Assembly: GCF_020873895.1 (NCBI RefSeq)
Contig: NZ_JAHWGT010000027.1
Coordinates: forward strand, 1 to 64,000
DNA: 64,000 bases
DNA from: Streptomyces sp. DH12
GTDB lineage: Bacteria; Actinomycetota; Actinomycetes; Streptomycetales; Streptomycetaceae
Reading direction: 5' to 3'
In this document: positions 57,713 through 64,000 of the stretch, piece after piece
How positions within the stretch are numbered: the stretch's first letter is position 1
Layout: the number at the start of each line of letters is the position of its first letter
Notes under the pieces: generated by a model
The model's database searches: none
Told to the model about the DNA's origin: nothing
Seen by the model: only the letters and a program-made list of their open reading frames with translations
Position numbers and translations under genes: made by a program

Positions 57713-58834
57713 TTGAGCCTGTACGACGTCGTCGAGCCAGGACTCGTCACCTGCGCGGAGCCGCGCTACCGCATAGCCGAGATACGCGCGGCCGACCCGC
57801 TGGGCGCCGACGCGGTCCTCGCCGCCGTCCCCGGCATCAACCGGGACGCCGACACCGCAGCCCTCACCGTCGCCCTGCGCGCCCTCGTCCCCGACCTCGA
57901 CCGGATCGCCGGCTGGAGCGTCGTGGAGGCCCTGGCCGGGATGCGGGACCTGGGGGTGCTCCTCGGCTCCCTCAAGCGCCACGGCACCGAGCCCGTCGCG
58001 GCGGTCCCGGAGGTCCTGCCGGTCCTGGAGGAACTGGGCCGGCGCACCGACATGGTGCCGCGCGACACGGTCCACCACTACACGACCTGGAACCCGCTCG
58101 GCCGGCGCCGCCGCAGCTACACCGGCACGGAGACCGAGGCCCACCTCCAGGACGCCGTCCGGATGGTCTTCCCGGGCCTCGTCGCCGCCCTGGGCACCTG
58201 CGGGGAACTGGCCCGCCTCGAACCGTACGACCCGGGCTTCGCCTGCGCACTGGACCGCACCGCACAGCACGTCCAGTCCATGGTCGACTCCATCGACTTC
58301 ACCGTCGCCCGCGTGTCTCCCGAGTTCTTCGCCCGCACCCTGCGCCCGTACTTCGAGGGGATCGACGTCGCGGGCCGCGAGTACCTCGGCCCGGCCGCCG
58401 CGCAGGTGCCGCTGTGGCTGGTCGACCTGACGCTCTGGCAGAGCGACCGCTCCGACACCCGGTACGACGCCTTCCTCGACGAGTCCGTGCGCTACAGCCT
58501 GCCGTCCTGGCGGGCCTTCCACGCCGCGCACCGCGGCGGCGTCTCCGCCGTGGGCAAGCTGACCGCCGCGCTCAGCTGGGAGAGCGGGCACCGGACGCCG
58601 CCCGCGCTCACCGCGTCGGCGGTGTCGCTGGCGCGGGTCCTGCGGCTGCTGAAGACCTTCCGCGCCCGTCACCTCGGCATCGCCCGCAAGGCGTACCACG
58701 AGGAGCTGCGCCTGTACGAGGCGGGCAGCGGCGGCGCCCCGGTCACCCTGCTCCGCACGGTCCTCGACCTGACCCGGGACAACGAGAACCTGGTCCGCCG
58801 CGCCACGGTCCCGCCCCGCACCCCGGCCGTCTGA
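57713..58834 (+). CDS. PrnB-family (DUF1864) putative haem enzyme
   Basis: A 373-residue helical protein resembling PrnB (monodechloroaminopyrrolnitrin synthase), a haem protein of the tryptophan/indoleamine dioxygenase superfamily that rearranges 7-chlorotryptophan to a phenylpyrrole. Length fits PrnB (361), and His320 in FRARHLGIARKAY is a good candidate for the proximal haem ligand (His313 in PrnB). Other features: WSVVEALAGMRDLGVLLGSL and the C-terminal LDLTRDNENLVRRA. TTG 57713 follows GAGAGGGGCC. Thirteen bp downstream starts a PhzS-like flavin monooxygenase, suggesting a joint aromatic pathway. No halogenase is nearby, so the substrate is probably not chlorotryptophan. Confidence 0.75.
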   Translation: MSLYDVVEPGLVTCAEPRYRIAEIRAADPLGADAVLAAVPGINRDADTAALTVALRALVPDLDRIAGWSVVEALAGMRDLGVLLGSLKRHGTEPVAAVPEVLPVLEELGRRTDMVPRDTVHHYTTWNPLGRRRRSYTGTETEAHLQDAVRMVFPGLVAALGTCGELARLEPYDPGFACALDRTAQHVQSMVDSIDFTVARVSPEFFARTLRPYFEGIDVAGREYLGPAAAQVPLWLVDLTLWQSDRSDTRYDAFLDESVRYSLPSWRAFHAAHRGGVSAVGKLTAALSWESGHRTPPALTASAVSLARVLRLLKTFRARHLGIARKAYHEELRLYEAGSGGAPVTLLRTVLDLTRDNENLVRRATVPPRTPAV

Positions 58835-58847
58835 GAGGACCACGGAG

Positions 58848-60602
58848 ATGACTCCGGACACCACCCCGGACCGCACCCCCGACACCGCCGAGGACGCGCC
58901 GGACACCACTCGGGACGCGGCTCGGCACTCGGCTCGGGACACCACCCAGGACACCGCCGAGGACGGGGCCCGGGCCCCGGGCGGGACAGCGACCACGGAC
59001 CGGACGCCGACCCCGGTCCGGCCCGCGACCCCGCCCACGCCCCTCGCCGCCCCTCGGCCCCCCGACCCGGACCCGGGCCTCGACCCGGACCCCGACCCGG
59101 CCCCGGATCCGGCCCAAGCCCCCGCCCCCGCCCCCGATCCGGGCGATGGCCTCGGCGTCGGGGCGGACGACGTCGGCCTCGGCCTCGGCGCCGCGGCCGA
59201 GGCCGACGGTGTGCGTCCGTGCACCCCCGCCCGCCGGGCCGCCGCCCGCTGCGCCCTGCGCGACACGTCCCCCGACATCCTCGTCGTGGGCGGCGGCGTC
59301 GCCGGGCTCACCACGGCCCTCGCGCTGCACGCCGCCGGCCACGGGCGGGTGACCGTCGTGGAGGCGGCGCCCGAGCTGCGTCCCCTCGGCGCGGGCCTGA
59401 ACCTCATGCCCAACGCGGTGCGGGAGCTCGACGCGCTCGGCCTGCTCGACCGGCTGGAGGCGGACGCGGTCCGCACCCGCGAGCTGCGCTACTACCACCG
59501 CTGCGGGGCCCTGATCGCCCGTGAGGAGCGGGGCCTGCGCGCCGGCTACCGCTGGCCGCAGCTCTCCGTGCACCGCGCCCACCTCCAGCGCGTCCTCGCC
59601 GACGCCGTCGAGGAGCGGCTGGGGCCCGGCACGCTCGTCACCGGCGCCCGCGTCACCGGTGTGGAGCAGCCGTCCGGCGGCGACCGGCCGCGCGTGCGGA
59701 TCGAGCACTGCTCCGGCGGGGTGCGGGGCGTGACCCACCTCGAACCGGACGTGCTGGTGGGGGCCGACGGCATCCGCTCGGCGGTCCGCTCCGCGCTCCA
59801 CCCGGACGAGGGCGAGCCGCCGTGGAACGGCGTGCTGGTGTGGCGGGGCGTGTCGCCGATGGACGCCCACCGCACCGCGCCGTTCATGCTCGTCGCGGGC
59901 GACGACCGGCAGAAGGCGGTCGTCTACCCGATGACGGAGCCGTCCCCCCGCCGCGCGGGCGTCCTCGTCAACTGGGCGCTCGCCATGCCGGCCGACGCCG
60001 TGGACGAGCGGTTCCTCGGCGACTGGAACCGGCCCGTGCCCGTCGGGCGGCTCCTCGACCACTACGCGGGCTGGGAGTTCGACGGGGTCAGCGTCCCGGA
60101 GGTGCTGCGCGCGGCCGACGGCGCGTACGAGTACCCCATGGTGGACCGCGAGCCCCTCGGCCGCTGGAGCCACGGCCGCACCACCCTCGTCGGGGACGCG
60201 GCCCACGCCATGTACCCGACCGGCTCCAACGGCGCCACCCAGTCGGTCGTCGACGCGCGGGCCCTCGCCCACGCGCTGGCCGTCCACCGCGACCCGGTGG
60301 ACGCCCTCGCGGCGTACGACGCGCACCGGCGGCCGGCCATGACGGAGCTCCAGCGCGCCAACCGGCGCCTGGGCCCCGAGGCCGTCATCCACCTGGCCCA
60401 CGAGCGGGCCCCCGGCGGCTTCACCGACGCGGACGCCGTCGTCCCGCCGGAGGAGCGCCGCGCCATCGCCGCCCGGTACGCCGCCACGGGCGCCTTCGAC
60501 CCGGAGGCGGTCAACCAGGGCTCCCCGTACGCCGTGCCGGTGCGGGACCTGGCGGCCGCACGCACCCGTCCGGGCGACACGCCGGTACGCGCGCGCCGCT
60601 GA
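58848..60602 (+). CDS. PhzS-like FAD-dependent monooxygenase with low-complexity N-terminus
   Basis: A 584-residue protein. Residues 1-135 are Asp/Thr/Pro/Ala-rich low complexity with DNA repeats. The enzyme domain starts near 143: FAD site DILVVGGGVAGLTTALALHAAG, RPLGAGLNLMPNAVREL, DVLVGADGIRSAVRSAL and LVGDAAHAMYPTGSNGATQ. Order and motifs resemble PhzS of Pseudomonas and other aromatic hydroxylases (about 400 residues), so the N-terminal extension is extra. ATG 58848 has GAGAGG upstream; GTG 59211 nearer the domain has no SD. Probably uses NADH, FAD and O2 to hydroxylate or oxidatively decarboxylate an aromatic product of the PrnB-like enzyme. Confidence 0.82.
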   Translation: MTPDTTPDRTPDTAEDAPDTTRDAARHSARDTTQDTAEDGARAPGGTATTDRTPTPVRPATPPTPLAAPRPPDPDPGLDPDPDPAPDPAQAPAPAPDPGDGLGVGADDVGLGLGAAAEADGVRPCTPARRAAARCALRDTSPDILVVGGGVAGLTTALALHAAGHGRVTVVEAAPELRPLGAGLNLMPNAVRELDALGLLDRLEADAVRTRELRYYHRCGALIAREERGLRAGYRWPQLSVHRAHLQRVLADAVEERLGPGTLVTGARVTGVEQPSGGDRPRVRIEHCSGGVRGVTHLEPDVLVGADGIRSAVRSALHPDEGEPPWNGVLVWRGVSPMDAHRTAPFMLVAGDDRQKAVVYPMTEPSPRRAGVLVNWALAMPADAVDERFLGDWNRPVPVGRLLDHYAGWEFDGVSVPEVLRAADGAYEYPMVDREPLGRWSHGRTTLVGDAAHAMYPTGSNGATQSVVDARALAHALAVHRDPVDALAAYDAHRRPAMTELQRANRRLGPEAVIHLAHERAPGGFTDADAVVPPEERRAIAARYAATGAFDPEAVNQGSPYAVPVRDLAAARTRPGDTPVRARR

Positions 60603-60737
60603 GTGCGCCCCCGGTGCCACGTGCGCCGTGCGGCATGGCCGCGCGCGGCGCCGTGGCACTACCGTCGTCCCGGAACGGCGGGCGCATACCGTGGTGGGTC
60701 CGCCACTGTACGTACCTCCCCTGCGAAGGTGGAACAC

Positions 60738-63374
60738 GTGAAGGCCATCCGTCGGTTCACCGTCCGCCCCGTCCTGCCCGAACCCCTGCGACCCCTCAGC
60801 GACCTCGCGCGGAACCTGCGCTGGTCCTGGCACGCCGAGACCCGTGAGCTGTTCCAGGCCGTCGACCCCGAGGGGTGGCGCGCGGCCGGCGGCGACCCGG
60901 TGCGGCTCCTCGGCACCGTCTCCGCCGCACGGCTCGGCGAACTCTCCCGCGACCGGCGCTTCCTGCGCCGACTGACCGCCGCCGCCGACGACCTCGACGA
61001 CTACCTGCGAGGCCGCCGCTGGTACCAGACCCACGCGGACGGGGGCGGCGCGGAGCCGCCCGCGGCCGTCGCCTACTTCTCCCCCGAGTTCGGCGTCACC
61101 GCCGCGCTGCCCCAGTACTCCGGCGGCCTCGGCATCCTCGCCGGGGACCACCTCAAGGCCGCCAGCGACCTGGGCGTCCCGCTGGTCGGCGTCGGCCTGC
61201 TCTACCGGCACGGCTACTTCCGCCAGTCGCTCTCCCGCGACGGCTGGCAGCTGGAGCACTACCCGCTGCTCGACCCCAACGAGATGCCCCTGACGCTGCT
61301 GCGCCGTCCCGACGCCACCCCGGTCCGCATCTCCCTGGCCCTGCCCGGCGGCCGGTCCCTCTTCGCCCACGTGTGGGTCGCGCAGGTCGGCCGGGTCCCG
61401 CTCCTCATGCTCGACTCGGACGTCGAGGAGAACGGGCCGAGCGAGCGGAACGTCACCGACCGGCTCTACGGCGGGGGCAGCGAGCACCGGCTGCTGCAGG
61501 AGATGCTCCTGGGAATAGGAGGTGTCCGGGCCGTACGGGCGTACTGCGCCCTCACCGGCCACCCCGCCCCGGAGGTGTTCCACACCAACGAGGGCCACGC
61601 CGGCTTCCTGGGCCTGGAGCGCATCCGGGAGCTGACCGACCAGGGCACCGACTTCGACGCCGCCCTGGAGGCCGTGCGGGCCGGGACGGTGTTCACCACG
61701 CACACGCCCGTCGCCGCCGGCATCGACCGCTTCGACCGCGACCTCGTCGCCCGCCACTTCGGCCCCGGCGCCGAGCTCCCGGACGTGGACGTCGCCCGCG
61801 TCCTCCAACTGGGCCGCGAGACGTACCCCGGCGGCGAGCCGCACGTCTTCAACATGGCCGTCATGGGACTGCGCCTCGCCCAGCGCGCCAACGGCGTCTC
61901 CACCCTGCACGGCTCGGTGAGCCGCTCGATGTTCTCCGGGCTGTGGCCGGGCTTCGACGCGGAGGAGGTGCCGATCACCTCCATCACCAACGGCGTCCAC
62001 GCCCCCACCTGGGTGGCGCCGGAGGTCTTCCGGCTCGGCGCCCGCCGGATCGGCGCGCAGCGGGCCGAGGACGCCCTCAGCGTGGGCGGCTCGGAGCGCT
62101 GGGACGCCGTCGCCGAGATCGACGACGCCGCCGTGTGGGAGCTGCGCCGCGAGCTGCGCGAGCAGCTCGTGCACGAGGTGCGGACCCGGCTGCGCGCCTC
62201 CTGGCGGGAGCGCGGCGCCGGCGCGGCGGAGCTGGGCTGGATCGACGGCGTCCTCGACCCGGACATCCTGACCATCGGCTTCGCCCGCCGGGTGCCGTCG
62301 TACAAGCGGCTGACGCTGATGCTGCGCGACCGCGACCGGCTCCGGGAGATGCTGCTGCACCCGACCCGGCCCGTGCAGATCGTCGTCGCGGGCAAGGCGC
62401 ACCCGGCCGACGACGGCGGCAAGCGGCTGGTGCGGGAGATGGTCCGCTTCGCCGACGACCCGCAGGTGCGCCACCGCATCGTCTTCCTGCCCGACTACGG
62501 CATGGCGATGGCCAAGAAGCTGTACCCGGGGTGCGACGTCTGGCTGAACAACCCGCTGCGACCGCTGGAGGCGTGCGGTACGAGCGGCATGAAGGCCGCC
62601 CTGAACGGCTGCCTCAACCTCTCGGTCCGCGACGGCTGGTGGGACGAGTGGTACGACCCGGACTTCGGCTGGGAGATTCCCACCGCCGACGGGCCGACCA
62701 CCGACGAGGAGCGCCGCGACGACCTGGAGGCGCACGCCCTGTACGAGCTGATCGAGCAGCGGGTGGCGCCGCGCTTCTACGACCGGGGCGCCAACGGCCT
62801 GCCCGAGCGGTGGATCGAGATGGTCCGCCGCACGATCACCTCGCTCGGCCCGAAGGTGGTCGCGGGGCGCATGGTCCGCGAGTACGTCGAGCGGCTGTAC
62901 ACGCCGGCGGCGCGGGCCCACCGGTCGCTGGACCTGGAGGGGGCGCGCGAGCTGGCCGCCTGGAAGGCCAGGGTCCGGGCGGCCTGGCCGGGCGTGGCCG
63001 TCGACCACGTGGAGGCGGACGAGTCCAGCGAGGTCGCCGAGCTGGGCGCCACGCTGGCCCTGCGGGTGCGGGTCACCCTGGGCGAGCTCCAGCCGGAGGA
63101 CGTGGAGGTGCAGGCGGTGGCGGGCCGCGTGGACACCCGCGACGCGCTCGCCGACGCCCGGACGTTCCCGTTGAAGCCGGCCGGCGGCGCCGGCCCCGAC
63201 CAGCAGGGCCGCTGGGTGTACGAGGGTCCGCTGAGCCTGGACCGCACCGGCCCGTTCGGGTACACCGTGCGGGTGCTGCCCGCGCACCGGCTGCTCGCCG
63301 CCGGGGCGGACCTGGGTCTGGTGGCGCTGCCGGCGGAGCCGCCGGGAGAGGGCGCGGGCGTCCTGCTGCGCTGA
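60738..63374 (+). CDS. glgP: GlgP, alpha-glucan phosphorylase
   Basis: An 878-residue GT35 phosphorylase of the short-N-terminus actinobacterial type (releases glucose-1-phosphate, or maltose units, from alpha-1,4-glucan). The PLP-binding Lys is about Lys619 in GTSGMKAALNG; SPEFGVTAALPQYSGGLGILAGDHLKA, VFHTNEGHAGF and PITSITNGVH are family motifs. A C-terminal DUF3417-like/CBM-like tail ends with YTVRVLPAHRLLAAG. GTG 60738 with AAGGTGG upstream is chosen over the in-frame extension from 60603. It acts against GlgE/GlgB products encoded upstream on the opposite strand. Confidence 0.94.
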   Translation: MKAIRRFTVRPVLPEPLRPLSDLARNLRWSWHAETRELFQAVDPEGWRAAGGDPVRLLGTVSAARLGELSRDRRFLRRLTAAADDLDDYLRGRRWYQTHADGGGAEPPAAVAYFSPEFGVTAALPQYSGGLGILAGDHLKAASDLGVPLVGVGLLYRHGYFRQSLSRDGWQLEHYPLLDPNEMPLTLLRRPDATPVRISLALPGGRSLFAHVWVAQVGRVPLLMLDSDVEENGPSERNVTDRLYGGGSEHRLLQEMLLGIGGVRAVRAYCALTGHPAPEVFHTNEGHAGFLGLERIRELTDQGTDFDAALEAVRAGTVFTTHTPVAAGIDRFDRDLVARHFGPGAELPDVDVARVLQLGRETYPGGEPHVFNMAVMGLRLAQRANGVSTLHGSVSRSMFSGLWPGFDAEEVPITSITNGVHAPTWVAPEVFRLGARRIGAQRAEDALSVGGSERWDAVAEIDDAAVWELRRELREQLVHEVRTRLRASWRERGAGAAELGWIDGVLDPDILTIGFARRVPSYKRLTLMLRDRDRLREMLLHPTRPVQIVVAGKAHPADDGGKRLVREMVRFADDPQVRHRIVFLPDYGMAMAKKLYPGCDVWLNNPLRPLEACGTSGMKAALNGCLNLSVRDGWWDEWYDPDFGWEIPTADGPTTDEERRDDLEAHALYELIEQRVAPRFYDRGANGLPERWIEMVRRTITSLGPKVVAGRMVREYVERLYTPAARAHRSLDLEGARELAAWKARVRAAWPGVAVDHVEADESSEVAELGATLALRVRVTLGELQPEDVEVQAVAGRVDTRDALADARTFPLKPAGGAGPDQQGRWVYEGPLSLDRTGPFGYTVRVLPAHRLLAAGADLGLVALPAEPPGEGAGVLLR

Positions 63375-63389
63375 GCGGCGCCGCCGGGG

Positions 63390-63421
63390 CCGTCGCCCCC
63401 TCCCCTCGTGGGGGGCGACGG
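63390..63421 (+). terminator. Terminator hairpin after glgP
   Basis: CCGTCGCCCCC (63390-63400) pairs with GGGGGCGACGG (63411-63421), an 11-bp perfect stem 16 bp after the glgP stop. No T-tract. Confidence 0.7.
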
Positions 63422-63567
63422 GCCCGGCCCCAGCCTGCCGCGCCGCCGCCGCGCCGGCATCGTCCCGTGGTCCCGGCTCCTCCTCGGCCGTACGGCGGAC
63501 CCCGACCGGTACCGCGGGAGGAGGCCGCCGGCCGGCCCCGGTCGGCCGTGCGGCGCCGGATACGCGG

Positions 63568-63599
63568 GAGACCGCCGTCCCGAGGGGGACGGCGGTCTC
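63568..63599. terminator. Bidirectional terminator
   Basis: GAGACCGCCGTCC (63568-63580) pairs perfectly with GGACGGCGGTCTC (63587-63599) around a 6-nt loop and is followed by TTCATC on the plus strand. It can serve both convergent genes. Confidence 0.7.
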
Positions 63600-63629
63600 T
63601 TCATCCGTGGGGGGTGGCCGGTCGCCCGC

Positions 63630-63665
63630 CACCGGGCGGGTGCCCGTCACCGGGCGGGTGCCCGT
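63630..63665. repeat. 18-bp tandem duplication
   Basis: CACCGGGCGGGTGCCCGT occurs twice back to back, with related GGTCGGGCGGCC following. Each unit contains a GGGC/GCCC self-complementary core. Non-coding. Confidence 0.75.
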
Positions 63666-63680
63666 GGTCGGGCGGCCGGG

Positions 63681-64000
63681 CTACGGGAAGATCAGCTTCA
63701 CGTGGTTGATGTGGCCGGTGTCCTGCCTGGCCTTGTCCTGGACGCGCAGCTTCCAGGCGCCGTTGGCGACCTCGCTGGAGGCGTCGACCGTGTAGACCGC
63801 CTTCACGTTGTCGGCGGAGTCCGAGGAGCTGAACGGCTTCAGGTTGTAGACCGAGCCGTCCGGGGCGACCAGGTCGACGACCAGGTCGCCGCGCCAGGTG
63901 TGGACGATGTCGACGTCGACCTTGAGGGCGGAGGGCGCGTTGCCCGCGACGCCGGTGACGTCGACGGTCGAGGTGACGGCGGCGCCGTTGTCCGGGATGG
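63681..64000 (-). CDS. P/Homo B domain at the C-terminus of a secreted protease (partial)
   Basis: The last 105 codons of a gene cut by the window end. The fragment reads IPDNGAAVTSTVDVTGVAGN, then VDIVHTWRGDLVVDLVAPDG, then ANGAWKLRVQDKARQDTGHI and ends HVKLIFP-stop. This is a complete P-domain (proprotein convertase type), a C-terminal module that stabilises or targets secreted proteases and esterases. From memory the corresponding S. coelicolor neighbour (SCO5447) is a neutral zinc metalloprotease, so that is the best guess for the missing part. The codon frame is set by 63998-63996. Confidence 0.85.
   Translation of the reverse strand, partial: IPDNGAAVTSTVDVTGVAGNAPSALKVDVDIVHTWRGDLVVDLVAPDGSVYNLKPFSSSDSADNVKAVYTVDASSEVANGAWKLRVQDKARQDTGHINHVKLIFP

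Larger units (their letters stand above)
63375..63680. other. 306-bp convergent intergenic region after glgP
   Basis: No gene is seen. It contains two terminator hairpins (63390-63421 and 63568-63599) and an 18-bp tandem repeat (63630-63665). The stretch separates convergent glgP and the partial P-domain gene. Confidence 0.7.

Noticed and set aside
57713-58834. Plain tryptophan 2,3-dioxygenase (KynA)
   Set aside because: Length, N-terminus and motif layout differ from KynA, and no kynurenine genes are nearby; the PrnB family fits better.
58743-63650. Open frame of about 1635 codons on the minus strand through the monooxygenase and glgP
   Set aside because: It is an artefact of high third-position GC opposite well-identified genes; repetitive Gly/Arg/Val composition.

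Overview
The window is very GC-rich chromosomal DNA with codon usage, GTG starts and gene content typical of Streptomyces. From memory, much of the gene order matches the S. coelicolor core around SCO5394-SCO5447: two ABC pairs, filP, scy, methylmalonyl-CoA epimerase, thiolase, meaB, icmA, thioredoxin, pyk, ackA, pta, pfkA, a CitA/CitB-like two-component system with dctA, a HelD-like ATPase, glgB-pep2-treS-glgE and glgP. No rRNA, tRNA, CRISPR array, insertion sequence or prophage was seen.

Layout. (1) 1-9.5 kb: a small zinc-ribbon-like protein, two tandem ABC exporter modules, then the coiled-coil cytoskeletal proteins FilP and Scy. (2) 9.6-12.5 kb: acyl-CoA/B12 metabolism (epimerase, thiolase, MeaB). 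(3) 12.6-16.1 kb: a MarR regulator, three overlapping AIM24-family genes, a DUF3817 membrane protein and a thiamine-binding protein. (4) 16.3-21.3 kb: the hyphal-tip glycan locus (cslA, glxA and a convergent GH6 lipoprotein); as I recall it, this locus lies at SCO2836-2838 in S. coelicolor, far from scy/filP. (5) 21.4-26.6 kb: MarR, DUF3817, icmA behind a perfect 24-bp palindrome, a GNAT, a TetR with a likely operator, and a YbbN-type thioredoxin. (6) 26.6-29.9 kb: a 590-bp leader rich in inverted repeats, then DUF6230, DUF6114 and a Pro/Ala-rich secreted protein. (7) 29.9-36.2 kb: lower glycolysis and acetate overflow. (8) 36.4-44.1 kb: an HTH-TM-ricin-like protein, an XRE regulator, the dicarboxylate sensor pair and DctA, and a secreted beta-propeller. 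(9) 44.3-54.5 kb: the HelD-like ATPase, convergent with the GlgE-pathway operon glgE-treS-pep2-glgB. (10) 54.8-60.6 kb: an accessory insert (NmrA/AraC divergent pair, a low-complexity tract, a PrnB-family protein and a PhzS-like flavin monooxygenase) between the GlgE operon and glgP. (11) 60.7-64 kb: glgP and the P-domain of a secreted protein cut by the window end.

How the genes work together. TreS, Pep2, GlgE and GlgB turn trehalose/maltose into maltose-1-phosphate and then branched alpha-glucan, and GlgP degrades alpha-glucan. Pfk, Pyk, Pta and AckA carry the resulting carbon to acetate. IcmA, the epimerase, the thiolase and MeaB serve short-chain and branched acyl-CoA interconversion. Scy and FilP organise the hyphal tip, where CslA and GlxA are known to act, so their proximity here is notable.

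The best candidate for an undescribed system is the PrnB-like plus PhzS-like two-gene cassette at 57.7-60.6 kb. It pairs a predicted indoleamine-dioxygenase-superfamily haem enzyme with an aromatic hydroxylase-type flavoenzyme, which suggests a small aromatic or tryptophan tailoring pathway. Several strong palindromes (22457-22480, 25546-25562, 26703-26845, 44119-44154, 46615-46628) are also worth following up.
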